A stretch of DNA of 32,993 nucleotides from a virus, in the IMG/VR virus record IMGVR_UViG_3300018080_000412, positions 1 through 32,993 of that record. One strand, written 5' to 3'. The notes under the pieces are model-generated. The model ran no database searches. It had not been told where the DNA came from and saw only the letters and a program-made list of their open reading frames with translations. The translations under genes were made by a program, and so were the position numbers. Within the stretch, counting starts at the first letter, position 1; each line of letters starts with the position of its first letter. Positions 13,270-22,315 of this stretch are shown piece after piece.

Positions 13270-14223
13270 ATGACTGCTGAAACAGAAATCATGGTCGGTG
13301 CATATGTCTCCGATGGCACATATAAGATTCTACAGCTACCCGCTGAAGTTCATTATTTTCAGGTTCACAATTACACCCAGTATAGCTCAGCAGCTAACCC
13401 TGGTGTTGTAAAGCGTGCATATTGGTTCCTTGGAATGCCAGATGATTATTATCTTGGTGTTAAGAATACCGATGGTGCTGCTACAGATGAATCTGTATTA
13501 GGAACTTCTGGTGGATTCAGATGGTTAGAATCTCAGCCAAACAACCTAGAAGCTGCTAAAACTGCAACAGCTATTACAGCTGCTGCACCACCTGTAGTTT
13601 CTGCTGTATCTCATGGATATGAAGTTGGTGATACAGTTCTTGCTACTGGTTCTACAGGAATGTTGCAAATTGCTGGTATGGAATTTACCGTAACTGTAAA
13701 AGATAGCGCAAACGCTTTTAGCATTGGATATCTTGATGCTTCAGGTTTTGCTGCTCCTGCTACAGCTGGTTCTTTTAGAAGAGTTTCCACACCTCCTATG
13801 TTTGCACCACGCCGTAAATTTATCACAAAGATAACCAAAGCAGCTTCTGCTGTTGTTACACTTTCTGTAACACACGGTTATCAAGTTGGTGAAAAAGTTC
13901 GTTTTAACATCCCTGCTGCTTTGGGCATGGTTGAAATGGATGGTTTAATTGGTGAAATCACAGCTATATCTACTGCAAACAACACCATTACTGTTAATAT
14001 CGATTCACAAGCGTTTACAACGTTTGCGTTTCCTGCTTCTGCAAGTGTTCCATTTACACATGCTCAAGTAATTCCAGTTGGTGATGATGCATCAGTATTG
14101 ACAGGCGCTACAGAGAACGAAGGCTATAGAGCTTTACGTATCGGTGGTACTGTTGATGGTGCTTCTTTAGATGATATGAAGTGGATGGCATTAAGAGCAG
14201 GTTATAGACTAATAGAGTCATAA
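13270..14223 (+). CDS. virion head protein with two FCCH-like beta-barrel modules
   Basis: A 317-residue protein ten bases after the capsid gene with AGGAGG upstream. Two repeats start 'VSAVSHGYEVGDTVLATGSTGM' (about residue 113) and 'VVTLSVTHGYQVGEKVRF' (about 195). Each is of the form 'HGy.vGd.V.......gm....G..ftV......FsI' seen in phage structural proteins and named after the FCCH domain of E1 enzymes. A third such module lies in the tail protein at 16284. Position directly after the capsid gene suggests a decoration or head-completion protein. Function is inferred, the modules are seen. Confidence 0.65.
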   Translation: MTAETEIMVGAYVSDGTYKILQLPAEVHYFQVHNYTQYSSAANPGVVKRAYWFLGMPDDYYLGVKNTDGAATDESVLGTSGGFRWLESQPNNLEAAKTATAITAAAPPVVSAVSHGYEVGDTVLATGSTGMLQIAGMEFTVTVKDSANAFSIGYLDASGFAAPATAGSFRRVSTPPMFAPRRKFITKITKAASAVVTLSVTHGYQVGEKVRFNIPAALGMVEMDGLIGEITAISTANNTITVNIDSQAFTTFAFPASASVPFTHAQVIPVGDDASVLTGATENEGYRALRIGGTVDGASLDDMKWMALRAGYRLIES

Positions 14224-14236
14224 TATAATTAAAAAT

Positions 14237-14324
14237 CGGGGGTCCCTAACGCTTATGCTCAGCGTCCTCGGCGGCCAAGAGAGGTAAGGTCGTAACTGCA
14301 GTGGGGCAGTCCTCTCATTTTTTT
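14237..14324 (+). terminator. intrinsic terminator with structured upstream element
   Basis: GAGAGG (14279-14284) pairs with CCTCTC (14311-14316), extended by ACTGC/GCAGT inside (14295-14299, 14306-14310), followed by seven Ts (14318-14324). Upstream is a GC-rich hairpin ACGCT/AGCGT (14249-14253, 14261-14265). CCTC at 14266-14269 could pair with GAGG at 14281-14284 and so compete with the terminator stem. A stop after the capsid genes, like T7 T-phi, would lower tail-gene expression. Confidence 0.6.
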
Positions 14325-14336
14325 AAAGGAGCAATT

Positions 14337-14660
14337 ATGCCAACGGTTTTAAAAAGTCCGTCAGATAAGTTAAAAAATCTTCAAAAAGAAGAATCTAGAT
14401 TAGTAAAAGGAAAGTTTATGTGCCACGAGCCTAAAGGTGGTTCTGTTAAATTTTCTTTTCGTAAATATAAAGAAGATCCAACAAAACATTATCATCTTAT
14501 TGATGGTCAAGAATACGAACTTCCAATAGCTGTTGTAAAACATCTTAACAATTGTGGGTGGGAAATCCATTCTAATTTGTTAGATGCACAAGGTAATCCT
14601 TACGTAGGAACTGGTAAAATAGAGCGTAGATTTACATTTCAAGGATCAGATTATATTTGA
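14337..14660 (+). CDS. small structural-region protein of unknown function
   Basis: A 107-residue protein. The start is the ATG at 14337, behind AAAGGAG; the longer frame from 14301 runs through the terminator hairpin. It is basic at the N-terminus (KSPSDKLKNLQKEESRLVKGK) and then shows beta-rich 'GGSVKFSFRKYKEDPTKHYHL' and 'GQEYELPIAVVKHLNNCGWEIH'. The 'DGq.yelP..VV.HLN' pattern occurs in small phage proteins between capsid and neck genes. A head-completion role is likely by position only. Confidence 0.6.
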   Translation: MPTVLKSPSDKLKNLQKEESRLVKGKFMCHEPKGGSVKFSFRKYKEDPTKHYHLIDGQEYELPIAVVKHLNNCGWEIHSNLLDAQGNPYVGTGKIERRFTFQGSDYI

Positions 14661-14718
14661 TTGTGTTAACATGGAGTTATTTGTTGCAGCATTTTACTCA
14701 TAATATAGCGAGGTAATT

Positions 14719-15672
14719 TTGACTACTTTAGCAAACATAAGAACAAAAGTAAGAAGACTAACAGCTTCTCCATCGGCGTTGCAGATCAATGATTCTGATA
14801 TAGATAGTTATGTTAATACTTTTTATTTAAACGATCTTCCCTCTCACCTAAAGTTATTTTCATTGAAAGAGACATATACATTTTACACAGAACCTAATGT
14901 TGATAAATATGCTTTAAATACAAACCCATCTTTTACTGCTGTAACACCAAAAGCATATTATAGCATAGAACCTCCTGTGTATATTGCTGGATATGAATCA
15001 CTATATACACAATCTAGGAATGAATTTTTCAGATTATATCCTCAAGTAAACAATGAACAAAATAGTGCTGGTACAGGAATAGCTGGACCATATACTTTTT
15101 CTATAACAAATACTCCTGTATTACGAAATCAGGTTATGATATCTGCAGTAGATGGTGGTGGAAATACTCTTGTTGCTACAGATAATGGAACTGGTGGATT
15201 TACAGGTGATGTTATATCTGGTGCAATAGATTATGTAACTGGAGCAATAACAAACTTTACTTTTACAGCTGTAATACCTGTAACACAGAATATTACAGTG
15301 CAATCTGTTCCTTATGTTGCTAATAGACCAAGCGCAGTATTATTTTTTGATAATACATTTACATTAAGAGCTGTTCCAGATAAAGCATATCGCGTAGAAG
15401 TAGATGCATATATATATCCTACAGCATTATTAAACTCTTCAGACAATCCTGAAGCTCAATTTTTATGGCAATTATTAGCTGTTGGAGCATCAAAAAAGAT
15501 TTTTGAAGATAGGGGTGATATGGAGAGTGTTAATATGATTATGCCATTATTTAATGAACAAATGATTTTATCTCAAAGAAAGACAATAGAACAAAATAGA
15601 CCTGTTAGAACTGCTACCATATATACTTCTCAATATCAAGGATCAGGAAATTTAAATTATAACAATATTTAA
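14719..15672 (+). CDS. head-tail adaptor (neck) protein
   Basis: A 317-residue protein starting at TTG with GAGGTAA upstream; no better start is seen. The N-terminus 'ANIRTKVRRLTASPSALQINDSDIDSYVNTFYLNDLP' and the C-terminal helices (AQFLWQLLAVGASKKIFEDRGDME) fit the helical adaptor that docks under P22-like portals (gp4/gp11 type). Residues about 133-197 are an inserted beta-sandwich module with 'GAIDYVTGAITNFTF', also found in the next large tail protein. The protein probably joins portal to tail hub. Confidence 0.65.
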   Translation: MTTLANIRTKVRRLTASPSALQINDSDIDSYVNTFYLNDLPSHLKLFSLKETYTFYTEPNVDKYALNTNPSFTAVTPKAYYSIEPPVYIAGYESLYTQSRNEFFRLYPQVNNEQNSAGTGIAGPYTFSITNTPVLRNQVMISAVDGGGNTLVATDNGTGGFTGDVISGAIDYVTGAITNFTFTAVIPVTQNITVQSVPYVANRPSAVLFFDNTFTLRAVPDKAYRVEVDAYIYPTALLNSSDNPEAQFLWQLLAVGASKKIFEDRGDMESVNMIMPLFNEQMILSQRKTIEQNRPVRTATIYTSQYQGSGNLNYNNI

Positions 15673-15680
15673 GGGGAAAT

Positions 15681-16274
15681 ATGGCTTATCTCAATAATAT
15701 ACCAGCTGCTTCTGACATATTAGCAATAAGTCAGGGTCAAATTTTAGAAAACTTTTCACAATTACAAACACAATTTAGTGTAGACCATGATTCATTATTA
15801 GCTGCTGGAGCTTCTGGTAAACATTTAAAATTAACATTACCAGAAAGAGCAGCTGACGCTGCTACAGGTGTTAACGAAGGAGCTCTTTATACTAAAGATA
15901 GTGGAACTCAAACGGAACTCTATTATAGAGAAGAAAATAATGGTACTGTTGTTCAATTAACTAGTAATGGTGGTATTGGATTTGTTCGTGCTTTTTGTTC
16001 TTTCTTATATGCTGCTGTATCACCTTTTAGCCCTACTGGCACAGGATATAATATTGGTGCTGGCTCTATTGTACGTAATAGCGCAGGTAATTATACCATA
16101 ACATTTACTAATGCTTTGCCTTCTGCTAATTATACTGTAGTTGGTTCGTCTCAAGATGGATTAATTTTTTCTGTTATATCAAAAAATGCAGCATCTGTGA
16201 ATATCTCTATAAGGCGTGGTGATAATGATGCATATATTGATGGAGAAGCGAATTTCACAATCTTTCAAGTTTAA
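15681..16274 (+). CDS. tail appendage protein with fibre-like C-terminal domain
   Basis: A 197-residue protein with AGGGG before the ATG. Residues 1-40 (MAYLNNIPAASDILAISQGQ, then ILENFSQLQTQF) form a helical N-terminus widely seen in phage tail proteins, followed by 'SGKHLKLTLPERAADAATGVNEGALYTKDS'-like linker elements. Residues 110-197 are a beta domain with 'GNYTITFTNALPSANYTVVGS', typical of fibre tips. It lies between adaptor and propeller genes, so a trimeric needle or short fibre is likely. Confidence 0.6.
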   Translation: MAYLNNIPAASDILAISQGQILENFSQLQTQFSVDHDSLLAAGASGKHLKLTLPERAADAATGVNEGALYTKDSGTQTELYYREENNGTVVQLTSNGGIGFVRAFCSFLYAAVSPFSPTGTGYNIGAGSIVRNSAGNYTITFTNALPSANYTVVGSSQDGLIFSVISKNAASVNISIRRGDNDAYIDGEANFTIFQV

Positions 16275-16283
16275 GGTTTAAAA

Positions 16284-18488
16284 ATGAGTTATAAGCCATT
16301 TTATATAGAAGCTTTTAAAACAGGTCTTGAAAGAGATAAATCTGATTTTCAACTTTTACCCGATGCTTTCTCTATTCTTCAAGATGCATATGTTTGGAGA
16401 GATAGAGTTTCTAGAAAAAAAGGATATAAACAAGTTGGAAGATTATTAAGAATACTGTCAGGTCAATCTCTTGGTCTTACAACAGCAAGTCCTTTTTCTG
16501 GAAATATAAAAACAATCCTTTCCCTTGAGTCAAATGCTCAGATTGTACCTGGATCTTTATCTATTAATATTGCTGCTCCAGGAGCAGAGGGTTTTGTAGA
16601 ACCAGCTATTCCAGATGGAACTTTAATTGGTAATGGTGGTGGATCTGGTACTATAAATTATTCCACAGGAGCATTTACATTAGTAAGTGGAGCTGGATGG
16701 GGAGCAGGACAGGCAACAAATGCAGTATTTAACTATTATCCAACTCTTCCTGTAATGGGTATTGATTTAAGAGCTCTTACAACGATTAATGCGGATATAA
16801 CCGTAGCATTTGATACAAAATATGCTTATCAATGGAATACTGGAAGCAAAAGATTTGAAGAATTTGGAGGAGGAACAACTTGGCAAGGATCAGATAGTCA
16901 ATTTTTTTCTGTTAGTAATTATTATAGTACCACTGCTAGTGGAGATATAATGCTTGTTACTAATTTTAATAAAGGTCCTACTCCAGATCCAATACGATAT
17001 TATAATGGCACGTGGAACACTTTTGCTCCACCTGTTGATGGAGTGGGAAATGAAATGCATCAGTGTAGATTAATATTTCCATATAAAGGACGACTTGTTG
17101 CTTTGAATACATGGGAAGGATCTACATTAGCTGCTTCTACTCAAAATTCTCGTAGAGCAAGATGGTCACAAAATGGAGATGCTCTTGCAGCTGATGCATG
17201 GCGTAGTGATATAGCTGGGAAGGGAGGATATATTGATGCTCCTACTTCAGAAGCCATTATTTCAGCAGAATTTATTAGGGATACTCTTGTTGTTGGATTT
17301 GAGAAATCTATTTGGAAACTAAGATATACAGGAAACTTTATCCTTCCTTTTGTCTGGGAAAGAGTTGATAATGAATTTGGTGTAGAGTCTACTTTTTCAA
17401 TTGTTAGAGCTGATTCTTCACAAATATCAGTTGGAAGTAATGGAATTGTTGCTTGTGATGGGATAAATGCTAAACGTATAGACGGTAAAATCCCAAATAC
17501 TGTTTTTAATATACATAATGAAAATGATGGACTGTTTAGAGTTCATGGAATTAGAGACTACGATAAAAAATTAATATATTGGACATTCCCATCAGCTCAG
17601 AATGATAAAACATATCCAGATAGATTATTAGTTTTTAACTATGAAGATTTATCATGGTCATTTTTTAAAGATAGTCTTACGTGTTTTGGTGTATTACAAG
17701 AATTTGATGATAAAACATGGTCAGATTATCCCAATACTACATGGGAGCAAGCATTATTTCCTTGGGTGGATACTGCTTTACAAACATTATATCCAGCAGT
17801 AATAGCAGGAAATCATCAAGGATTTATAGTAAAGTTACAGAGAAGAGCTAGAAATGATCCTGGATTAACTATAACAGCTATTACACCAGGAACCCCTGTG
17901 CAGATCACTAGCCCTAACCATAATTTATCTACTGGAGATTATGTGCGAATAGATGGAATTATTGGTACAGCCAGTGTTTTAAATGATAATTCATATAAAG
18001 TTAATTTTATTGATGTAAATAACATAACATTAAGTGATGAAAATGGTAATCCGATTACTGTAGCTGGTGGTAGTACTTATATTGGTGATGGTGAAATTAT
18101 ATTATTGCATGATTATATTGTTAGGACTAAAAAGTTTAACTTTTTAGATCGTGGTACTGGTACCGAATTAGGTTATATTGATTTTCTTCTTAATTCCACT
18201 ACTAATGGTGAATTCAATGTTGATATCTTTGCTGACAACAATAACAACACCCCTGTTAATGTTAATGATTCTTTTTTCAATAATACTGTGTCTACCGCTG
18301 CTTATGATTCTGATATTACTGGACAAGATAAGCTATTACACAGGATGTTTTCTAGGCAACATGTGCAGTTTCTTCAGTTTGAATTAAATCTTACTGGAGA
18401 ACAAAAAATAGATACTTCTGTACATGATTCAGATATAGAAATTTATGCTATGACTGCATGGGTTGAAGCCTCAGGAAGAATAGTATGA
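16284..18488 (+). CDS. large tail protein, P22-gp10-like propeller
   Basis: A 734-residue protein. The start 'PFYIEAFKTGLERDKSDFQL' with 'DAYVWRDRVSRKKGYKQVG' is typical of phage propeller-type tail or stabilisation proteins. Residues 240-460 show repeated 'GRLVALN', 'RDTLVVGFEKSIWKLRY' and 'LLVFNYEDLSWSFF' blades. Two extra modules are inserted: a beta sandwich at about 85-155 ('GTINYSTGAFTLVSG') and an FCCH-like barrel at about 525-600 ('SPNHNLSTGDYVRIDGI'). It probably closes the tail channel under the adaptor after packaging. The last four bases overlap the next gene (ATGA). Confidence 0.65.
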   Translation: MSYKPFYIEAFKTGLERDKSDFQLLPDAFSILQDAYVWRDRVSRKKGYKQVGRLLRILSGQSLGLTTASPFSGNIKTILSLESNAQIVPGSLSINIAAPGAEGFVEPAIPDGTLIGNGGGSGTINYSTGAFTLVSGAGWGAGQATNAVFNYYPTLPVMGIDLRALTTINADITVAFDTKYAYQWNTGSKRFEEFGGGTTWQGSDSQFFSVSNYYSTTASGDIMLVTNFNKGPTPDPIRYYNGTWNTFAPPVDGVGNEMHQCRLIFPYKGRLVALNTWEGSTLAASTQNSRRARWSQNGDALAADAWRSDIAGKGGYIDAPTSEAIISAEFIRDTLVVGFEKSIWKLRYTGNFILPFVWERVDNEFGVESTFSIVRADSSQISVGSNGIVACDGINAKRIDGKIPNTVFNIHNENDGLFRVHGIRDYDKKLIYWTFPSAQNDKTYPDRLLVFNYEDLSWSFFKDSLTCFGVLQEFDDKTWSDYPNTTWEQALFPWVDTALQTLYPAVIAGNHQGFIVKLQRRARNDPGLTITAITPGTPVQITSPNHNLSTGDYVRIDGIIGTASVLNDNSYKVNFIDVNNITLSDENGNPITVAGGSTYIGDGEIILLHDYIVRTKKFNFLDRGTGTELGYIDFLLNSTTNGEFNVDIFADNNNNTPVNVNDSFFNNTVSTAAYDSDITGQDKLLHRMFSRQHVQFLQFELNLTGEQKIDTSVHDSDIEIYAMTAWVEASGRIV

Positions 18489-18976
18489 GCTTTTTACCAG
18501 ACAATTCACTTACTTCTTTTGTGCCAACAGATGTAATATTACCTGATGATCCTACAGAATTACGGCGTAGTTTAGATGATATTTTAAGAAAAATTATAGA
18601 TGCTCTTAATGATAAACAAATTGGACACTATAATACTGTAGAAGGTGTAAATGGAGATAAGTTTTTTACTCCAGGAGACCCACAGAACTTTAAGGGTGTA
18701 TATAGGAAGGTAATAGATTTCGGTGCATTACCAAATAGTGCTACCAAATCTGTTGCTCATGGAATAACAATAAGTGCTACTACTGAATTCACTCATATAT
18801 ATGCAACAGCTACAGATCCAAGTACTTCATTTATACCTATTCCTTATGTAGATATGAGTGGTGGAAATAACCACATTCAATTATCTTTAGATAGTACAAA
18901 CGTAACAATAATTACTAACTTTAATTACTCTGCATATACTACATGTTATGTAGTCGTTGAATATACTCAGGGTTAA
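18485..18976 (+). CDS. small tail protein with fibre-like C-terminal domain
   Basis: A 163-residue protein whose ATG overlaps the previous stop. The N-terminal part (PDDPTELRRSLDDILRKIIDALNDKQIG) is helical. From about residue 73 a beta domain begins with 'YRKVIDFGALPNSATKSVAHGI', continues 'FTHIYATATDPSTSFIPIPY' and ends 'YTTCYVVVEYTQG'. This domain is common at the tip of short tail fibres or needles. It belongs to the tail hub group by position. Confidence 0.6.
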   Translation: MSFLPDNSLTSFVPTDVILPDDPTELRRSLDDILRKIIDALNDKQIGHYNTVEGVNGDKFFTPGDPQNFKGVYRKVIDFGALPNSATKSVAHGITISATTEFTHIYATATDPSTSFIPIPYVDMSGGNNHIQLSLDSTNVTIITNFNYSAYTTCYVVVEYTQG

Positions 18977-18992
18977 GTTAAGGAGAATTTAG

Positions 18993-19571
18993 ATGGGCTT
19001 TTTATCAAATTTTTTCAAAGGCACGAAAGATAAATGGGAGCAAAAGCAACTATTTACGCCACAACAACAAGCATTCATGGATGCAATGATGGCAGGAGCA
19101 CAACCTGGACTTGAATCAGGACTAGGTTATTTGTCATCTTTACTTGGAGGAGGGCAAGAAGCAACACAAGCATTTGAAGCCCCTCTTATGAGACAATTTC
19201 AAGAGCAAACAATTCCTGCATTAGCTGAAAGATTTGCTGGATTAGATGCTCAGGGTTCATCTGCATTTGGTCAATCTTTGGGTCAAGCTGGAGCTGGACT
19301 TGCTGAGAATCTTGCTGCTCTTCGAGAAGGGTTGAAAATGCAAGCTATCGGCCAATTAAGTCAATTAGGTGGAATGGGTCTTGGTCAGAGGTACGAAAAT
19401 ATTTTAAGACCAGGAAGACCTGGTGCCCTAGGTGGTATTCTAGGTGGATTAGCTGGTGGTATTGGTGCTGGTCTTGGTGCTGGAATGGGTGGTTCCATGT
19501 TTGGTGGTGGTGCAGCAGCTGGTGGTGCTGGAATGGGTGGCGGAGCAATGGCACCTGGAATGTTAGTTTAA
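18993..19571 (+). CDS. glycine-rich internal virion (ejection-type) protein
   Basis: A 192-residue protein behind AAGGAG. Residues 20-125 are helical with Gln/Ala-rich stretches (FTPQQQAFMDAMMAGAQPGL). Residues 140-185 are glycine-zipper sequence (GGILGGLAGGIGAGLGAGMG), suited to membrane insertion or pore formation. It is first of three genes in the place held by P22 gp7/gp20/gp16-type ejection proteins, which leave the virion before the DNA and form a conduit across the envelope. Assignment is by composition and order. Confidence 0.6.
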   Translation: MGFLSNFFKGTKDKWEQKQLFTPQQQAFMDAMMAGAQPGLESGLGYLSSLLGGGQEATQAFEAPLMRQFQEQTIPALAERFAGLDAQGSSAFGQSLGQAGAGLAENLAALREGLKMQAIGQLSQLGGMGLGQRYENILRPGRPGALGGILGGLAGGIGAGLGAGMGGSMFGGGAAAGGAGMGGGAMAPGMLV

Positions 19572-19583
19572 AGGAGAAATAAG

Positions 19584-20810
19584 ATGGTACAAGTTATACC
19601 TCAGATGATGGGATTAGGAGAACAAATAGGAGCAGCTTTTGGTGGTGGGCTTCAACAAGGGATTCCTCAAGGCATTCAAACTTTACAAAATCAGCTTCAA
19701 CAACATCGTGAAAATACTGCATTAAAAGAATTATCACAAAAGTGGAAACCTGACACACCTGATGCTGAAATTATGAATGACATCATGACAGCTCCAGTTA
19801 GTAAAGAATCTAAGCAATTATATCTTTCAGGTATGGGACAGCTTATGAAACAAAAGGAGCAAGAGAAAAAGCGTACATTTCTTGAAAATATTATTAGTGG
19901 TAGACCTCAAGCAGCAGTTGAAGAACAGGTTACAGAGACAACAGAAGTTTCTAAGCCTGTTTCACAAATATCTAAGCCAGCTATTCAAAAACAAGGTGGT
20001 TTTTCTGAAGAACAAATAGCAGCTGCAACAATGGCAGATCCTAGTATTGGAAGAATGATGCAATCTCAGAATGAAGCGGTAGAAAAAAAATTAGAAAGAA
20101 AAGCTAGAATGCATACTCCTATTACAACAAAATATTTTGAAAAGATTAATGAGCGTGCTGATGTACTTCCACAAAAAGAAAGTGCTTTAACATCTATGGA
20201 AAGAGCTATTTCAGAGGGAGACTTTTCTGCTTTTAGTCGTGATAATCTTGCAGACATTACTGGAATAGAAGCTTTACGTACAGCGAAAGGAGCAGAATTT
20301 ATTTCCTCTGGTAAAGAATTCTTTTTAGGTAGTTTAAAAAGAGCTGGAGCACGTCCAAACCAATGGGTAGAACAGCAAATCCAGAAAATGTTGCCTAAAA
20401 TTGGAAGAAGTAAAGAAGCTAACCTTACTGTTACAGAAGCTTTAAAAAACGAACTAGATATTGAAAAGAAACAAATTGAACTCTCTAATGAAATTGCTGA
20501 TGATCTAGAAAATAAGCTTGGATATGTACCAAGAAATATAGGTTCTCTAGTTATGCAAAAGATGAAGCCATATGCAGAACAGAAGCAAAAAGAATTAGCT
20601 AGTACTTTAAAAGATATATCTAAAGGTAAAGTTTCTAATAAAGAAGAGACTAGTCCTACTGAAAGAGTTGAAGTGAAGGTACAAGAATTTGAAGAAACGG
20701 GAAAAACGTTTGAAAAAATGCCATCTCCAGCACAATTTAAAGATCAAGTTATTGAAGACGATAAAGGCAATAAATTTATAAGCACAGGAAAGACCTGGAG
20801 GAAAATGTAA
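19584..20810 (+). CDS. probable ejection protein, coiled-coil rich
   Basis: A 408-residue protein behind AAAGGAG. A Gly/Gln-rich start (GEQIGAAFGGGLQQGIPQGI) is followed by a coiled-coil-prone segment, and a central region with 'TKYFEKINERADVLPQKESALTSMERAISEGDF' (helical bundle). The C-terminus is charged (EVKVQEFEETGKTFEKMPSP) and ends in a small 'GNKFISTGKTWRKM' strand pair. It overlaps the next start by one base (TAATG). The composition and neighbours suit an internal virion protein released on infection. Confidence 0.58.
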   Translation: MVQVIPQMMGLGEQIGAAFGGGLQQGIPQGIQTLQNQLQQHRENTALKELSQKWKPDTPDAEIMNDIMTAPVSKESKQLYLSGMGQLMKQKEQEKKRTFLENIISGRPQAAVEEQVTETTEVSKPVSQISKPAIQKQGGFSEEQIAAATMADPSIGRMMQSQNEAVEKKLERKARMHTPITTKYFEKINERADVLPQKESALTSMERAISEGDFSAFSRDNLADITGIEALRTAKGAEFISSGKEFFLGSLKRAGARPNQWVEQQIQKMLPKIGRSKEANLTVTEALKNELDIEKKQIELSNEIADDLENKLGYVPRNIGSLVMQKMKPYAEQKQKELASTLKDISKGKVSNKEETSPTERVEVKVQEFEETGKTFEKMPSPAQFKDQVIEDDKGNKFISTGKTWRKM

Positions 20811-22249
20811 TGGCCTTTAAACTTTTAAAGCAAAAAATTGATGATGTTGAAGAAGACGTTTCAGTTGAACAACTAGTAGAACCTGGAAAATTTAAATTAT
20901 TAAGTAGACCAGTAGAGACAGTTGAAGAAGGTGGCGAGTTTGCAAAGACATCAAAAGAAATAGCTAAGAGAGGAGCAACAGGATTAACTGAAGGATTTCT
21001 TGGAACATATGGAGATATACTAGATACTTTAGGTCTTCAATCACCTGATGTATTACAACCAGGTCAAAAAGAACTATTAAAAGCACAACATGAAGCTCCA
21101 GAATCTATTCAGCCATTTTTAGATATGGATGATGATTTGATGCCTCGTTATGGTAAATTACCTTCTAGTGAAGATATAAAAAAGTTTTTAGGTATGTTGG
21201 GTATTAATATAAAGCCTTCAAAAGAATTTCTTGGAAGAGCGGCTGAACGTGCTGGTAAAGGTCTTGGTGCAGCATTAAGTTTTGGTGGAGCTGGTGCTGG
21301 TGCAATGGCAACAGGTGGTGCAGTTGGTCAAGCAGTTGAAGAAGGTACAGAAAGTCAATTAGCTGGTAGTTTAGCTGAATTAGCAACTTCCTTACGTGCT
21401 GACAAAATTTTAACAAAGAAATTATTACCTGGTGCAAAAACTAAAGATATTGTCGAAGCAGGAAGAAAACTTGGGCTGACTGAACAACAACTTACACCTT
21501 TAATACAGAAAGAAGGGAAGCTTGCTTTTCTAGGAAAGTTTGCTCGTAAAGGTGATAAGCAAGAAAAATTGATAGCAGGAATAGAATCTACTCTTGGTGA
21601 TGCTTATGAATTTGTAAAAACAGATGCAAAGAAATTGCCAGCAATTCCAAAAGAAGACTCTGCAAAGTTAGCAGATTCTTTTGATAATATTGTAGAAAAC
21701 CTTAAGAAGACAGTAAAACCTAATCCAGAAAAACAACAAGCTATCGATTTTATAAGTGTTGCTTCAGACATAGTTAGAAAAGAAGGAACAACACCAGAAT
21801 CTTTAATAAACTTTTATCAAGATGTTAATCACATCGTTAATTGGAGGAAAGCAGGACAGAAAAGTGCTGCTGCTTTAAAAGGACCAATTGTTAAGGCATT
21901 AAATAAAGCTGATCCTAAATTGGCAAAAGAATTTGAAAATTTAAATACCCTGTATTCTAAATTTAAAACTGCTAGCAAACATTTGAAGCCTAAAGAGATT
22001 GATAAATATTTAAATATGGGTAAAATTGGTGGTTTAGCTCTTTCACTTGCTACTGGACATCCAGCAGGAGTAAAAGCTGCTATTGGAGCTGGAGTAACTA
22101 TGGAAGCTGCAACTCAAGCATTGACTAACCCAAGGTTCCAAAATATGTCTAGAAAACTCTTAAAAGCTATTACAGATGATAAAACAAAATCTGCATTAGC
22201 TTTGAGCAGACAAATGGTTGAATTCATTAAGGAGAAACCAACTCAATAG
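20810..22249 (+). CDS. probable ejection protein with hydrophobic glycine-rich segment
   Basis: A 479-residue protein, translationally coupled to the previous gene. Residues about 145-180 (GKGLGAALSFGGAGAGAMATGG) and 400-435 (MGKIGGLALSLATGHPAGVKAA, then AIGAGVTMEAATQ) are glycine/alanine-rich and hydrophobic, which suits membrane penetration. The rest is helical and lysine-rich with 'LINFYQDVNHIVNWRKAG'. The pattern resembles P22-gp16-like ejection proteins. No lytic transglycosylase motif is visible. It is the last structural gene before the leftward island. Confidence 0.58.
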   Translation: MAFKLLKQKIDDVEEDVSVEQLVEPGKFKLLSRPVETVEEGGEFAKTSKEIAKRGATGLTEGFLGTYGDILDTLGLQSPDVLQPGQKELLKAQHEAPESIQPFLDMDDDLMPRYGKLPSSEDIKKFLGMLGINIKPSKEFLGRAAERAGKGLGAALSFGGAGAGAMATGGAVGQAVEEGTESQLAGSLAELATSLRADKILTKKLLPGAKTKDIVEAGRKLGLTEQQLTPLIQKEGKLAFLGKFARKGDKQEKLIAGIESTLGDAYEFVKTDAKKLPAIPKEDSAKLADSFDNIVENLKKTVKPNPEKQQAIDFISVASDIVRKEGTTPESLINFYQDVNHIVNWRKAGQKSAAALKGPIVKALNKADPKLAKEFENLNTLYSKFKTASKHLKPKEIDKYLNMGKIGGLALSLATGHPAGVKAAIGAGVTMEAATQALTNPRFQNMSRKLLKAITDDKTKSALALSRQMVEFIKEKPTQ

Positions 22250-22302
22250 GTTTCAAGTATCCCATATAATATAATTGCAAAAGCTCCTAATAAAAAATAC
22301 AT
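22243..22302 (-). CDS. 19-residue membrane micropeptide, MYFLLGA family
   Basis: On the minus strand AGGAG stands seven bases before the ATG at 22302 (an in-frame ATG at 22305 is also possible). The product is MYFLLGAFAIILYGILETY. It shares MYFLLGA and the YG with the 17-residue peptide at 4989-5042, and the DNA around the start is almost the same. It follows the 41-residue membrane gene by 13 bases and overlaps the end of the rightward gene by seven. Function is unknown. Confidence 0.5.
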   Translation of the reverse strand: MYFLLGAFAIILYGILETY

Positions 22303-22315
22303 CATTTCTCTCCTA

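Noticed and set aside
14237-14316. tRNA or T-box-like RNA
   Set aside because: There is no T-arm sequence, anticodon arm of standard size or T-box core on either strand; terminator plus hairpin explains it better.
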